In this document: positions 27,852-36,683 of the stretch, piece after piece
Layout: each line of letters starts with the position of its first letter
Position numbering within the stretch: position 1 is the first letter of the stretch
NCBI GenBank assembly: GCA_039820545.1
Contig: JBCBPW010000034.1
Coordinates: forward strand, 3,209-67,208
Origin: JALEFZ01 sp039820545
GTDB lineage: Bacteria > Bacteroidota > Bacteroidia > J057
Length of the DNA stretch: 64,000 bases
Reading direction: 5' to 3'
Program-made: the position numbers and the translations under genes
Notes under the pieces: generated by a model
Told to the model about the DNA's origin: nothing
The model's input: only the letters and a program-made list of their open reading frames with translations
Database searches by the model: none

Positions 27852-27888
27852 TCCTTCTTATTAGAGAGACTCTGTAGACGTAGCTGTA

Positions 27889-29220
27889 CTAGTTTCTATA
27901 CATGTTCGAGCTGTTGCGCTTATTGGGCACCAATTTAAACTCTACGCGTCGATTGCGAGCCCGTCCTTGAGCTGTCTGGTTAGATGAGATCGGTGTAGCA
28001 TCTGCTTTTCCATCAGAACTGATACGATACATCTTGATATTTTTTTGATTGACGAGGTAGTACTTCACGCGGAAAGCACGGCGAATAGACAGTACGACAT
28101 TGTTTTGCTGGTCTCCTTCTGCATCTGTGTGACCGATAACTTGTAGGTTGTACTGTGGATTACGGTCCAGAATCATCGCTACAGTATCCAATACGTGTAG
28201 ACTAGCTAATGTAAGCTCATCACTAGAGGGCTCGAAGTAGATGCTGTTCATGGCCATGGCGATGTACTCATTATCTGCTTTGCTCACAGATGGGATGGCA
28301 TTGTTGTCAAATTCATCCAGAATATCAATATTCCCTGTATCACCGAAACTATCATCTTGATATGTGTTGTCATAAGACGTACTAGGTGCAGGATCTGGCT
28401 GGGGAGGAGAGACAGGTTTGTTGCTATTATTGTAAGTATTGGCGTAGCTAGGTTGTGGATCGACCTTTGGTTCTTCCTTCTTGTCATCCTCAGGACACCC
28501 TAGATACATGGCCTTTCCTTTGACATCAGGGCAGAGATCGTCTCTATCGGGTACACCATCCTTGTCACGGTCAGCAAGTTGTGGGCGATTTTGAACGACA
28601 GGCTTATCCTCGATAGGCTCAAATGGCTCTTCTTTCTTGGCAGGACGCTCTTCGCTTGGTAGCGCAAAAACAAATCCAGCGGTATAGGACATATGCTGAA
28701 ACTTATTCTCCTGAATGCGCTGCTTGTAAGTACCCGCGAAATGCAAGCTGAAGTATTGACTTACCTGAACTTGTACACCCAAAGTAGCAGGTACATAGAA
28801 ACGAAGATTGTTACTGGCTGAATTCAATCCGAATCCTGTCCCAATGTAAGGTGCAAACAAAGCATCTTCGGCGAAGATCGTTCCGTTTGACTTCAACCTG
28901 ACCATGGTATTGACGTCAATTAAGGATGTGGAGAGAAAGGTCTGCTCTTCTGTCAACCAATCGGTCTCTGGAACAAAAGAAGAACTCAAAGATAGGTTGA
29001 GTGCACGACCGAGATAGGTATGTGCTGCGAAGGTAATTCCTGGATCAAATGATTTGTATTGCAGGAAGTCTCCATTATGCAAACCCTGATAATCGAGGAA
29101 GACAGCTGATAGCTCCGCCATCCAGCGGTTTTCTGATGTTTGTGCTTGTGATACCTGGTAGGTGCCAAAAGCAAAAATCAGTATGAGGAAAGAGAAGTAT
29201 GAACGCATGGTATTGGGCAT
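27889..29220 (-). CDS. OmpA-family outer-membrane protein with one TSP3 repeat
   Basis: 443 residues. Signal peptide 1-26 (ends QVSQAQ), then an N-terminal beta-rich region of about 180 residues that probably forms an outer-membrane barrel. One thrombospondin type 3 calcium repeat follows (DRDKDGVPDRDDLCP...GCPED, about 218-245), then a Pro/Ser/Asn-rich linker and a C-terminal OmpA peptidoglycan-binding domain (about 320-440: IYFEPSSDEL, IGHTDAEGDQQNN, RRAFRVKYYLV, ARNRRVEF). It should tie the outer membrane to the cell wall. It is the first of three related genes; its leader contains a possible structured RNA and its own terminator follows. Confidence 0.93.
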   Translation of the reverse strand: MPNTMRSYFSFLILIFAFGTYQVSQAQTSENRWMAELSAVFLDYQGLHNGDFLQYKSFDPGITFAAHTYLGRALNLSLSSSFVPETDWLTEEQTFLSTSLIDVNTMVRLKSNGTIFAEDALFAPYIGTGFGLNSASNNLRFYVPATLGVQVQVSQYFSLHFAGTYKQRIQENKFQHMSYTAGFVFALPSEERPAKKEEPFEPIEDKPVVQNRPQLADRDKDGVPDRDDLCPDVKGKAMYLGCPEDDKKEEPKVDPQPSYANTYNNSNKPVSPPQPDPAPSTSYDNTYQDDSFGDTGNIDILDEFDNNAIPSVSKADNEYIAMAMNSIYFEPSSDELTLASLHVLDTVAMILDRNPQYNLQVIGHTDAEGDQQNNVVLSIRRAFRVKYYLVNQKNIKMYRISSDGKADATPISSNQTAQGRARNRRVEFKLVPNKRNSSNMYRN

Positions 29221-29236
29221 GGATTAGATCATTAAC

Positions 29237-29329
29237 AGCCTACTAATAAGAACACCCTAGAAGGGCAGTTTATTACTTGAGTTACAAACATTTGGCCAAT
29301 TGGACTCAAGAATTGCTCTAAAGTAGGCT
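29237..29329 (-). promoter_or_regulatory. Candidate structured leader RNA of the ompA-family gene
   Basis: Read on the - strand, an outer perfect 8-bp stem (AGCCTACT / AGTAGGCT) encloses a 7-bp hairpin (CTTGAGT / ACTCAAG with a 21-base loop) and a second hairpin (AATAA / TTATT capped by CCCT / AGGG). This is a compact three-way-junction layout that ends 16 bases before the ATG at 29220. It may be a cis-acting RNA element or an operator region. It was detected by eye only, with no comparative support. Confidence 0.4.
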
Positions 29330-29379
29330 AAAATATAACGCCCCTACCTGCATGAATGATCATTGGGAGGTATTGTGGG

Positions 29380-29397
29380 ATTAATCGGTCGATTAAT
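29380..29397. promoter_or_regulatory. Palindromic operator-like site
   Basis: ATTAATCG-GT-CGATTAAT is a perfect 8-bp inverted repeat with a 2-base centre, about 160 bases upstream of the ompA-family start at 29220. Its symmetry and AT-rich ends resemble sites bound by dimeric helix-turn-helix regulators. No second copy was found nearby. Confidence 0.35.
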
Positions 29398-29968
29398 TAC
29401 ATGAACGGTAGTAAAAAAGTAAGGCATTCTAATGAAGAAATAAAAATTTCAGGATATAGAATAAATTAGTGTATAGAAATTCGTACAACATAGTAAACTA
29501 AAATAGATAACTATTCGTAATAGGTCTATTTATGTGCACATAAGATCAATTGGCATATTAGAGGTAAAATACGAGACAGGTATAACCCTTTATGAAACGT
29601 TTCTATCAGTCAAAATTTATTCGGATCCATAAGAATATCATTTGGAGATACTTTACTGTTTTTTCCCATTTAAAGTGGTCAAAAAAGTGGATTTTATCTT
29701 TGTTTTCTCTCAAATTCTTACATCTGCCCCCCTAATATGGCATACAATAATCACTAAATCGGTACTGGTAAGATGTAGGGTGCCAAACTATTTACAGCTA
29801 TAAAAATACAGTGACGATATATTCAATGAAAATTAGATCCTACAAATAGGTCGGGGAATAACCTCATCTTACTTTCGAATGAATAAGTTTACCTTATTTG
29901 ATATTTTATAGAGATAGCCAGGAAGTTATATGCAAAAGGTGTGTTGACGTCTTTATATTTCTAGATAT

Positions 29969-30003
29969 AAAAAAAGGACCCACATGCATCTGCATATGAG
30001 TCC
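29969..30003 (-). terminator. Intrinsic terminator of the 30.0-31.6 kb ompA-family gene
   Basis: On the - strand a 13-bp stem with two G-U pairs (GGACTCATATGCA / TGCATGTGGGTCC, 2-base loop) is followed by seven T residues. It lies 24 bases after the stop codon. Confidence 0.85.
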
Positions 30004-30027
30004 TTAGATTTATAGGGAAGGGGACAC

Positions 30028-31578
30028 TTAGAACATAATCTGGAAATCTACCCTTCTATTCTTTTCTCGACCACTCTGGGTCGTATTATCTGCTACAGGT
30101 GCAGTCTCGCCCAGTCCTTGAGAGGTAATGCGTTTTTGGCTGATGCCATGCTTGTATACCAAATAGTACTTGACATTGTAGGCGCGCATGACGGATAGGA
30201 CAAGATTGTCATCCATAGATCCTACATCGTCAGTATGTCCTTCTAGCACCAGTTTGGAGTTGTCGCAGCTTTTCAGCAAATCTGCAAGATTATCTAGTTT
30301 GGCTATGACATAAGGATCTAGCTCATCACTCCCATATTCGAAGAATATAGGCCCCACTTTATCTACCTTACCTGTACCACATGGCATACTCATGACTTCT
30401 TCGGACTGGTTGTCCAACTGTGAGTTGTACTGGTAAGCACTTGTGGCAGGGGAAGGGTAGGTGCGTGCTACCGCCGTCGGCTTTTCTTTGTCAAAGTAAT
30501 CTTTCTCCTCAGGGCGTGTTCCTGCGTAACTCAAATAATCTGTCGCAGAAGAGTTTTCGCCTGCAGGGGTCAAGTCGATGTCATCCTCCCAATAAACCAA
30601 AGTTTTGGAGGAATCTACTTCATAGGCCTCTGCATTGGCAACATCTGAACTTGTTGTCCAGTCTGTCTTTTCTTCAGAAGGTTTATTCTGAGGTTTTACC
30701 TGCTCTTTTGGTTGCTTGACGATGGGTTGAGTCTCCTTCGGGGGTACGGCTTTTATTTTCTCCTCCTGCTTTTCCTCTGGCTGACTGAGAGCTATCGAGG
30801 GATCATCTGTAGGTGCTTGGGTATCGGTAACTAAAGCGGGTGGCACTTTACTCATTTCGTTCTCGACTGGACATCCACGTGTATGGATGGGGCCTGCATC
30901 GTCGGGACACTCGTCATCCAAATCAATGAGTCCATCTTGGTCTCTATCCTTCGGCAACAACGAGGTTATCATCAATTCTTCCTCTACTTCTTGAGGCATC
31001 TCAGGACGATCTTCCCCTGGCGAGTTGAGATTGTATACAAAAGCGATCGCGTTTGCTACATGTTGATAGTCCTTGTTGAGAGAAGATCTTCGCACGGTTT
31101 CAACACGGATAGCTGTCCGCTGCCCAAGCCTAAACCTCGCACCGAGCCCATAAGGAATATATGTATCTGGATGATCTTGTAGATAGGACCCTCCAATACC
31201 AATCAAGAAGTAAGGTGCAAAAAAAGCATTTTCTCTTAGGAGCACTCCGTTGTTGAGCTTAAAGACCATGCTGTAGTTGAAGTCTGTCAACAAATGACTC
31301 GCACCGCTTTCATAAAATCCTGGATGGCGTGCCTGTGGGCTTACCAGCAAATGTGCACGCAAGTCGAATCCTCCTGAAAGGTAGCGATTGGCTGCAATTT
31401 GAAATGCAGGATCATAGTAAGTAAAAGGAAAGTTAGGTTGTCCTGCTACCTGCTTATATGAAATGACACCACCTCCTAGGCTGATTGCCCAGGGTTGTTC
31501 GGCGGTCTGTCCTCTAAGAGAGCAGAAAGATAACAGAAGGATGAGGGTACTAAGTATTATGGTACGATTTGGGAACAT
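30028..31578 (-). CDS. OmpA-family outer-membrane protein with long charged linker
   Basis: 516 residues from the ATG at 31578, chosen because a signal peptide follows (MFPNRTIILSTLILLLSFCSLRGQ); a longer frame to 31800 runs into the preceding gene. It has an N-terminal beta-barrel-like region (about 25-195), one TSP3 calcium repeat (DRDQDGLIDLDDECP...GCPV, about 210-235), then a long low-complexity linker rich in Pro, Glu, Lys and Gln (about 240-390). The C-terminal OmpA domain (about 405-516) contains IFFEYGSDELDP, LEGHTDDVGSMDDN and GREKNRRVDFQI. It is the middle member of three paralogs, and the long linker would let it span a wide periplasm. Confidence 0.92.
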   Translation of the reverse strand: MFPNRTIILSTLILLLSFCSLRGQTAEQPWAISLGGGVISYKQVAGQPNFPFTYYDPAFQIAANRYLSGGFDLRAHLLVSPQARHPGFYESGASHLLTDFNYSMVFKLNNGVLLRENAFFAPYFLIGIGGSYLQDHPDTYIPYGLGARFRLGQRTAIRVETVRRSSLNKDYQHVANAIAFVYNLNSPGEDRPEMPQEVEEELMITSLLPKDRDQDGLIDLDDECPDDAGPIHTRGCPVENEMSKVPPALVTDTQAPTDDPSIALSQPEEKQEEKIKAVPPKETQPIVKQPKEQVKPQNKPSEEKTDWTTSSDVANAEAYEVDSSKTLVYWEDDIDLTPAGENSSATDYLSYAGTRPEEKDYFDKEKPTAVARTYPSPATSAYQYNSQLDNQSEEVMSMPCGTGKVDKVGPIFFEYGSDELDPYVIAKLDNLADLLKSCDNSKLVLEGHTDDVGSMDDNLVLSVMRAYNVKYYLVYKHGISQKRITSQGLGETAPVADNTTQSGREKNRRVDFQIMF

Positions 31579-31711
31579 AAATCCACGGTCAAAAATGGGT
31601 TTGTCACCTTCGAAAACAAACATTATTCCAAATCCTGAATAATCAATATTCTTTTTAGACAATCGGGAAGCATTTCTTACCCAGTCGTATAAAGTCAAAC
31701 TTGAACTGTTT

Positions 31712-33079
31712 TTAGGGTAAAAATGCTTCGAGTTCAATTCTTCTATTCTTTGCACTACCCAGGGATGTAAAATTATCCGCAATCGGTTTATAAGCACCAT
31801 AACCTGCGAAAATCAGCCTTTCACTAGCAATTCCACTTGAGACTAGATAGTCTACGCAAGCTTTGGCACGTCTGATAGATAGAATCCGATTGCCTTGAAG
31901 ATCCCCTTCGGCATCTGTATGTCCAGACACCCTGAGATGTACGTCTGGATACTCAAATAACACAATCACGAGCGAATCTAACGCCCTCATGGTTTCATCA
32001 GTTAAATATGCTTGCCCAACATCGAATTTGATTGCCTGTTGGGTTTGAGTCAGCGACTGTTCTAGTTCCACGGTGATTCCTGGACATCCACGTCTTACAA
32101 TTGAGCCAAATAGCGTAGGACACATATCATGTTTGTCTGGTATTCCATCTTCATCTGTGTCGGGGCATCCCAGAAATTTTACAGGTCCATACTGCCCAGG
32201 GCATTCATCTAGTTGGTCTGCTACCAAATCTCCGTCTCGATCGGGACAGCCTTGAGTCGCTTGGCTTCCTCGGAGTTGAGGGCATAGATCTACAGCATCT
32301 TTTACGGCATCACCATCTCTGTCGTCAGCTGGACACCCATCATACAAAATAAGGCCTTCCATATCTGGACATTTATCCATATCGTCAGCGACTCCATCTG
32401 CATCTGCATCTGGGCATCCCTGGGTATTTTCTGGTCCAGGAGCATCTGGACAAGTGTCTAAAAGATCTACTACGCCGTCTTGATCAGTGTCTGCGAGTTG
32501 AAAGGGTACTTTTTTAGGTTTTGACAAAGTGAATGAAAAACCCGTATGAACTGTAATCAGCTGCCCTTTCTGATAGGATATTTCCTTGGGGTTGTCTTCT
32601 GTTTGTTGAAACTGGCCTTCTAGATAGACAGTCCATCGAGAAGAAAGCCTGATATGCGTACCCACACCCCCTGTGTAGAATAGGATAGGGGAGACTATGG
32701 GCCATTGGGAGGAATAAACATTTACTCCTCCGTGTAAGTATGGCGCGAATCTAGCCTGGAGAGGAAGAATTTTTCCATTGTTAAAGTGATAGTTTAACTG
32801 GAATGCTCCGTTCCAACTGTCAGATGGTAAGTTCATCCATCTCATCGGAAAGGAAGCATTGATCTCCATAGACCATGCTGGGTTCAAGTATCGTCCGAGT
32901 CTTATGTCTGTATGGTATAGGGGAATCCAGTTGGATAGTGCTTCTGTAGGTATACCTGATCTTTCTCGTATTTGCAGGCCGATCCCCGCAGTCCATGTAG
33001 GCTTCATAGACTCCTGTGCAAACAGGAGGTACGAAGATGCCTGCAAAAAGACACATAATAAGAGAAATCGGGGATTCAT
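31712..33079 (-). CDS. OmpA-family outer-membrane protein with five TSP3 repeats
   Basis: 455 residues. Signal peptide 1-21 (ends YLLFAQ), beta-barrel-like region to about residue 190, then five consecutive thrombospondin type 3 repeats (about 195-335), each with the D-x-D-x-D-G-x-x-D-x-x-D-x-C-P pattern and a closing GCP; they should bind calcium and form a stiff rod. The C-terminal OmpA domain (about 345-455) has IKFDVGQAYLTDET, VSGHTDAEGDLQGN and GSAKNRRIELEAF. It is the longest calcium rod of the three paralogs and is 133 bases upstream of the middle gene. Confidence 0.93.
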   Translation of the reverse strand: MNPRFLLLCVFLQASSYLLFAQESMKPTWTAGIGLQIRERSGIPTEALSNWIPLYHTDIRLGRYLNPAWSMEINASFPMRWMNLPSDSWNGAFQLNYHFNNGKILPLQARFAPYLHGGVNVYSSQWPIVSPILFYTGGVGTHIRLSSRWTVYLEGQFQQTEDNPKEISYQKGQLITVHTGFSFTLSKPKKVPFQLADTDQDGVVDLLDTCPDAPGPENTQGCPDADADGVADDMDKCPDMEGLILYDGCPADDRDGDAVKDAVDLCPQLRGSQATQGCPDRDGDLVADQLDECPGQYGPVKFLGCPDTDEDGIPDKHDMCPTLFGSIVRRGCPGITVELEQSLTQTQQAIKFDVGQAYLTDETMRALDSLVIVLFEYPDVHLRVSGHTDAEGDLQGNRILSIRRAKACVDYLVSSGIASERLIFAGYGAYKPIADNFTSLGSAKNRRIELEAFLP

Positions 33080-33190
33080 AAATCTTTCTTGCTGTAGGTA
33101 TCAAATGGTACTGCTAGAAAGCAATTACATTCTTGAAACACAAGTAAATTTCATAAAATATATTTCTTGATAATTGGAATATTACACAGT

Positions 33191-33214
33191 AAAAAAAAGA
33201 GGCAATATGCCCCT
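33191..33214 (-). terminator. Intrinsic terminator of the 33.2-33.7 kb lipoprotein gene
   Basis: On the - strand AGGGGCA-TAT-TGCCTCT forms a 7-bp stem with one G-U pair and is followed by eight T residues. It lies 25 bases after the stop codon of the lipoprotein gene. Confidence 0.75.
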
Positions 33215-33238
33215 TTCAATGCGTTAGATATTATTCGA

Positions 33239-33706
33239 TTAAGAACCAGGCTGCTTGGTAAATGTGATGTCAATGTTGCTTTGATCTATGACTACACGGA
33301 AGGCGAGGCTATCCTGACTAAGCGTCTGTATGCGCACATCCGATGGCAAGATCTCTGAGCGGATGGTATCATTTTGATAGGTGTACATCGCAGATAGAGG
33401 CTCCGAATCTCCTGTAGTAATGGTGAGTTCGCCATCAGGAGAGAAATTATACACAGTTTTCTCGACCTGAGTGGGGGTATTGCCTGCCATGATGGCTACC
33501 AAGTCCCAGCTTCCGATAAGCTCAGGTACTACAGGCGTGGTGCCCATTGTTTCGCTGTCTGGTGTATCTTCGATCAACTCTGTGATGACACTATCTTTCT
33601 TTTCTTCGAGCGATTCGGATGGCTCACTTGTATTACAACTAGTCAAACCTATGGTCAAAACAGTTCCCAGTATCATCCAGTAGATCAGTCGATTGATTGT
33701 ATTCAT
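33239..33706 (-). CDS. Lipocalin-like lipoprotein
   Basis: 155 residues. The lipobox LTSC makes Cys24 the acylated residue. An acidic Ser/Glu-rich spacer (about 25-62) is followed by a small beta domain opening with LIGSWDLVAI, the usual first strand of Bacteroidota lipocalin-like domains, then VYNFSPDGELTITTGD, SAMYTYQNDTI and LAFRVVIDQSNIDITFTK. These alternating strands suit a small barrel that binds a hydrophobic ligand or simply coats the inner face of the outer membrane. The function is unknown. Confidence 0.75.
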   Translation of the reverse strand: MNTINRLIYWMILGTVLTIGLTSCNTSEPSESLEEKKDSVITELIEDTPDSETMGTTPVVPELIGSWDLVAIMAGNTPTQVEKTVYNFSPDGELTITTGDSEPLSAMYTYQNDTIRSEILPSDVRIQTLSQDSLAFRVVIDQSNIDITFTKQPGS

Positions 33707-33814
33707 ATGAAGAAACTAATATTAAGAATAGGTAAACAGATTTAAGATATTCAAGAATGCCTAACCTAAAGTACTACAGCAAACTAAATTTTTTTATTCT
33801 ATAATCATAGAACA

Positions 33815-34576
33815 TTACAAAAGGAAGCGAGTAAGTGATTGCTGAAAGGCATCAGGCGCTTCAGCATGGAGCCAGTGTCCAGCTTCTTCGAGACATTCAA
33901 ATGCTGCTTGTGGGAATAATTCACGAATCCATTCGGGATCATCCGCTGTTAAGTACGTAGATTTCCCTCCGTATAGAAATAAAGTAGGACCCTCAAAAGG
34001 AGGATCAATTTCTACTTTTTCAAGGATTTTGGCATAATCTCTATAGATCACAGGAAGGTTAAACTTCCATGCAAACCCATTTTGATCTGTGCGCTTTAAG
34101 CTTTTCAATAGAAACTGGCGAGTTGTAAAGGTGGGGATAGCCTGCGTCAATTGGGCATCGGCGGCTTTGCGATTGGGTATTTGAGTTAGATCCAGTCCTG
34201 TGAGTGCTTCTAAGATAGTCGTATGGTGGGGTCTATAAGACTTGGGAGCCATATCGGCAACCACCAGCTTCATGATCCGCTCAGGATAGTCCGCTGCAAA
34301 TTGCATGACCACCTTGCCTCCCATAGAGTGACCTACTAAGTGGGCTTGATAGATCCCGTGATCGTCCATGAAGTCCCTCAGGTCATCTGCCATTGCTCCA
34401 TAATCCCATACATCATCATGGGGGGACTTGCCGTGGTTGCGCTGATCGATGATGTAAACGGTAAAAGATGTAGAGAAAAATCGCGCATGGGAAACCCAAT
34501 TGTCCAAAGATCCAAACAGTCCATGTAGGATAATGAGGGCAGGGCCCTGGCCCATACTTTTATAGTTCAGCTTCAT
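33815..34576 (-). CDS. Alpha/beta hydrolase, YbfF-like esterase
   Basis: 253 residues, full alpha/beta-hydrolase fold. LHGLFGSLDNW gives the oxyanion region, DQRNHGKSPH follows, the nucleophile elbow is GHSMGGK (Ser about residue 93), and the acid and His are in LFLYGGKSTYLTADD and EEAGHWLHAEAP. The arrangement matches the YbfF/ABHD11 group of small-acyl esterases. There is no signal peptide, so it is cytoplasmic. A perfect TACATTTG -7 box lies 33 bases before the start on the - strand (34616-34609), without a clear upstream partner. Confidence 0.88.
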   Translation of the reverse strand: MKLNYKSMGQGPALIILHGLFGSLDNWVSHARFFSTSFTVYIIDQRNHGKSPHDDVWDYGAMADDLRDFMDDHGIYQAHLVGHSMGGKVVMQFAADYPERIMKLVVADMAPKSYRPHHTTILEALTGLDLTQIPNRKAADAQLTQAIPTFTTRQFLLKSLKRTDQNGFAWKFNLPVIYRDYAKILEKVEIDPPFEGPTLFLYGGKSTYLTADDPEWIRELFPQAAFECLEEAGHWLHAEAPDAFQQSLTRFLL

Positions 34577-34797
34577 AACTTTCGTTCAGTCTCAACATAT
34601 ATCGACCGCAAATGTAGAGAGAAGAAAGGTAATTTGGGATAAGAAGCGCGAATTCGTAACATTGATTTTGATAAAAAATAATCCAATAACCCTTTATTTT
34701 TAGAATTAGAAAGACCTTTTAGGCTTGAAAATGTGACTTTCTCGTTCTATTTCTCACAGGTGGATAAAATAAAGCCTGTGATTGGTCCAGTTTTTGA

Positions 34798-35208
34798 TCA
34801 AGTGTACAACGTGCAGATAAGGTTTCGTGAGGGACGATGTCGCCTAAACTCGCATAGATAGATCCCTTGCCAGGTACCCAACTGCAACCGATGCGAAATG
34901 ATAGGGATACTTACGGAAGTTCCGACAAGTGCTGTTTTGATATGAGCAGGTAAATCATCGGCGCCCTCCAAAGTATGTGTGTAATAAGGGGCGTTTTCGG
35001 GGATGAGGCGATGAAAAACTTGTTGAAAGTCAAAGCGCACACTGGGGTCTGCATTTTCATTGATCGTCAAACCAGCCGAGGTATGCTGAATAAATACATG
35101 AAGCAATCCAGATGCAGGTAGAGAAGACATAGCTTCAAGAATCAAAGGAGTGATTAAATGGAACCCCTGCTGAAATCCTGGCAACTGAATGGGATAATGC
35201 TGGATCAT
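34798..35208 (-). CDS. YjbQ/UPF0047 family protein
   Basis: 136 residues from the ATG at 35208 (MIQHYPI), the usual family length; the longer frame to 35361 would overlap the divergent acyl carrier protein gene. The signature is HTSAGLTINENADPSVRFDF (residues about 49-68) with a later LGTWQGIYLCEFR. E. coli YjbQ has weak thiamine-phosphate synthase activity and the family is often called secondary thiamine-phosphate synthase, but the true role is unsettled. Confidence 0.92.
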   Translation of the reverse strand: MIQHYPIQLPGFQQGFHLITPLILEAMSSLPASGLLHVFIQHTSAGLTINENADPSVRFDFQQVFHRLIPENAPYYTHTLEGADDLPAHIKTALVGTSVSIPIISHRLQLGTWQGIYLCEFRRHRPSRNLICTLYT

Positions 35209-35328
35209 AGGTTTGGCGTCAAATCGTAAGCGAAATACCAGGATAGACAGTGCAGAATTTATTTTTCTGCTATTTCGTGCTATCAAATAAAGGTAAAATA
35301 CAGTGTAATTTTTTACAAATAATGTATC

Positions 35329-35634
35329 ATGATTCAACCACTTAAGCCACAACATTTTCAAGAAACCTTTCGCTCAATTCTCATGGAAGTCGCAGAAGTG
35401 GATGTACAAAAACTCCATCCAAAAGCAACATTAAAAGATGAGCTAGGTCTGGATTCTCTAGATATGGTCGAACTGGTCATGATCTTTGAGAAAGAATTCA
35501 TGATTTCTTTACCAGATCACCAGTGGATGCGTGCCAAAACCGTTGCAGACATTGAGACCTTGATCCGCGAGCTCTTGATGATACAAGTAGAGCGTAAAAT
35601 GCCTAGGCCTGAAGCCGAAAGTACTGCTGCCTAA
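35329..35634 (+). CDS. Acyl carrier protein
   Basis: 101 residues. The phosphopantetheine site is the Ser in ELGLDSLDMVELVMIFEKEF, preceded by the usual helix 1 and an acidic helix 2. The chain is longer than housekeeping AcpP (about 78 residues), with a 10-residue N-terminal and a basic/acidic C-terminal tail (RKMPRPEAESTAA). No fatty-acid genes adjoin it: it lies between a divergent YjbQ gene and a convergent DUF1853 gene. It may serve lipid synthesis or a specialised acylation. Confidence 0.92.
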   Translation: MIQPLKPQHFQETFRSILMEVAEVDVQKLHPKATLKDELGLDSLDMVELVMIFEKEFMISLPDHQWMRAKTVADIETLIRELLMIQVERKMPRPEAESTAA

Positions 35635-35645
35635 TTTTATACTAA

Positions 35646-36578
35646 CTATAAGCGTTCCATCCACCGATCAGGTACGACAAAGAATCTCAGATACTCTTTG
35701 GTTCTAGATCCACCATGCATCGCGAGCTGAATGGGCCTTTTCAAGGGTTGTGCAACCCATGTTTCCAGTAGCTGTGAGCCTACTGTATCCAAACGACTCG
35801 CCATCCAGTCCAACCGCGGAAGAGAAACACAGTTCCATTCCTTTACCCTCTTATCTATAAGAGGTACCTCAGACTCCGTCACATAAAAGCTGTGCAAATA
35901 TCCAGGGTACACATGCCGTGCGTGGGGATTTTGCTCAGTCAAGTGATGATACAGACAGCCTTTCAACAATATCTTTCGCGCATCAATTTGGATTCCCTTT
36001 TCCGCCAAAAGATCAAGGGTCTCTGGTCGCTTAGTCATAAGGATCTGTTTCTGGTATAGCTTAGGCAGTTTCAATCCTAGCTTATCGATAGGATTAGGAC
36101 CGTGCCAAGACATCCAATCTGTAGTATTTCCATGTCCTAAGTAAAACTTGATGGCAAGTTCTAGGTGGACAGTAAACCCACTTATTTTTTCTCTGTACAC
36201 AAAATCCAACTCTCCTATCGTTTGTCGCTTCCAGTGGATCACTAGATTGGTAAGTAGCAATTCATATCCAGGATGGTACTCCAGCCAAAAAGCGACGAGT
36301 AGTTCTGCATATATTCCTAGCTTTCGGTAGTTTTTGGAATGAAGATAATCGACTAGGGGTTGGGGATTCTGATCCAACTGTTGAAGGAGTTTCATTGACA
36401 CATCCTTTCCTTCATGATTCAATCCTTGTGAGAGCCATTCAATATCTGGATCACAATTAGGTATTTCTTGAAACAATGGAGGACTGTAAAGGATCCACCA
36501 CAGGTCTCGAACGTAGGGATGCTGGAGAAAGGTGGGAGCATGAAACCCGCTGGGAGGTATAGGATGGGTAAAATCCAA
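35646..36578 (-). CDS. DUF1853 family protein
   Basis: 310 residues. The DUF1853 landmarks are HPYVRDLWWILYSPPLF near the N-terminus, LGIYAELLVAFWLEYHPGYELL, IGELDFVYREKISGFTVHLELAIKFYLG and a C-terminal WMERL. The GELDF followed by HLELAIKFY is arranged like the acid and E-x-K of PD-(D/E)XK nuclease-like folds, so a nuclease ancestry is possible, but no activity is established for the family. It ends 11 bases from the convergent acyl carrier protein gene. Confidence 0.8.
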   Translation of the reverse strand: MDFTHPIPPSGFHAPTFLQHPYVRDLWWILYSPPLFQEIPNCDPDIEWLSQGLNHEGKDVSMKLLQQLDQNPQPLVDYLHSKNYRKLGIYAELLVAFWLEYHPGYELLLTNLVIHWKRQTIGELDFVYREKISGFTVHLELAIKFYLGHGNTTDWMSWHGPNPIDKLGLKLPKLYQKQILMTKRPETLDLLAEKGIQIDARKILLKGCLYHHLTEQNPHARHVYPGYLHSFYVTESEVPLIDKRVKEWNCVSLPRLDWMASRLDTVGSQLLETWVAQPLKRPIQLAMHGGSRTKEYLRFFVVPDRWMERL

Positions 36579-36683
36579 TGATGGACAGTTAGTTTAGAAG
36601 TGTCTTGCTTTTCATCTAAATAGACAGGCAGATGTTGGGATGTGATCCCGAAAGGAATCACGTCTCAATATCTGACCTCTTAC

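Larger units (their letters stand above)
29221..30027. other. Long non-coding AT-rich region between two ompA-family genes
   Basis: 807 bases, the longest gap in the window. It contains a nested inverted-repeat region next to the 29220 start (29237-29329), a 18-base palindrome (29380-29397), and the terminator of the next OmpA gene at the far end. Between 29400 and 29960 I find neither a credible reading frame nor repeats. Confidence 0.5.
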
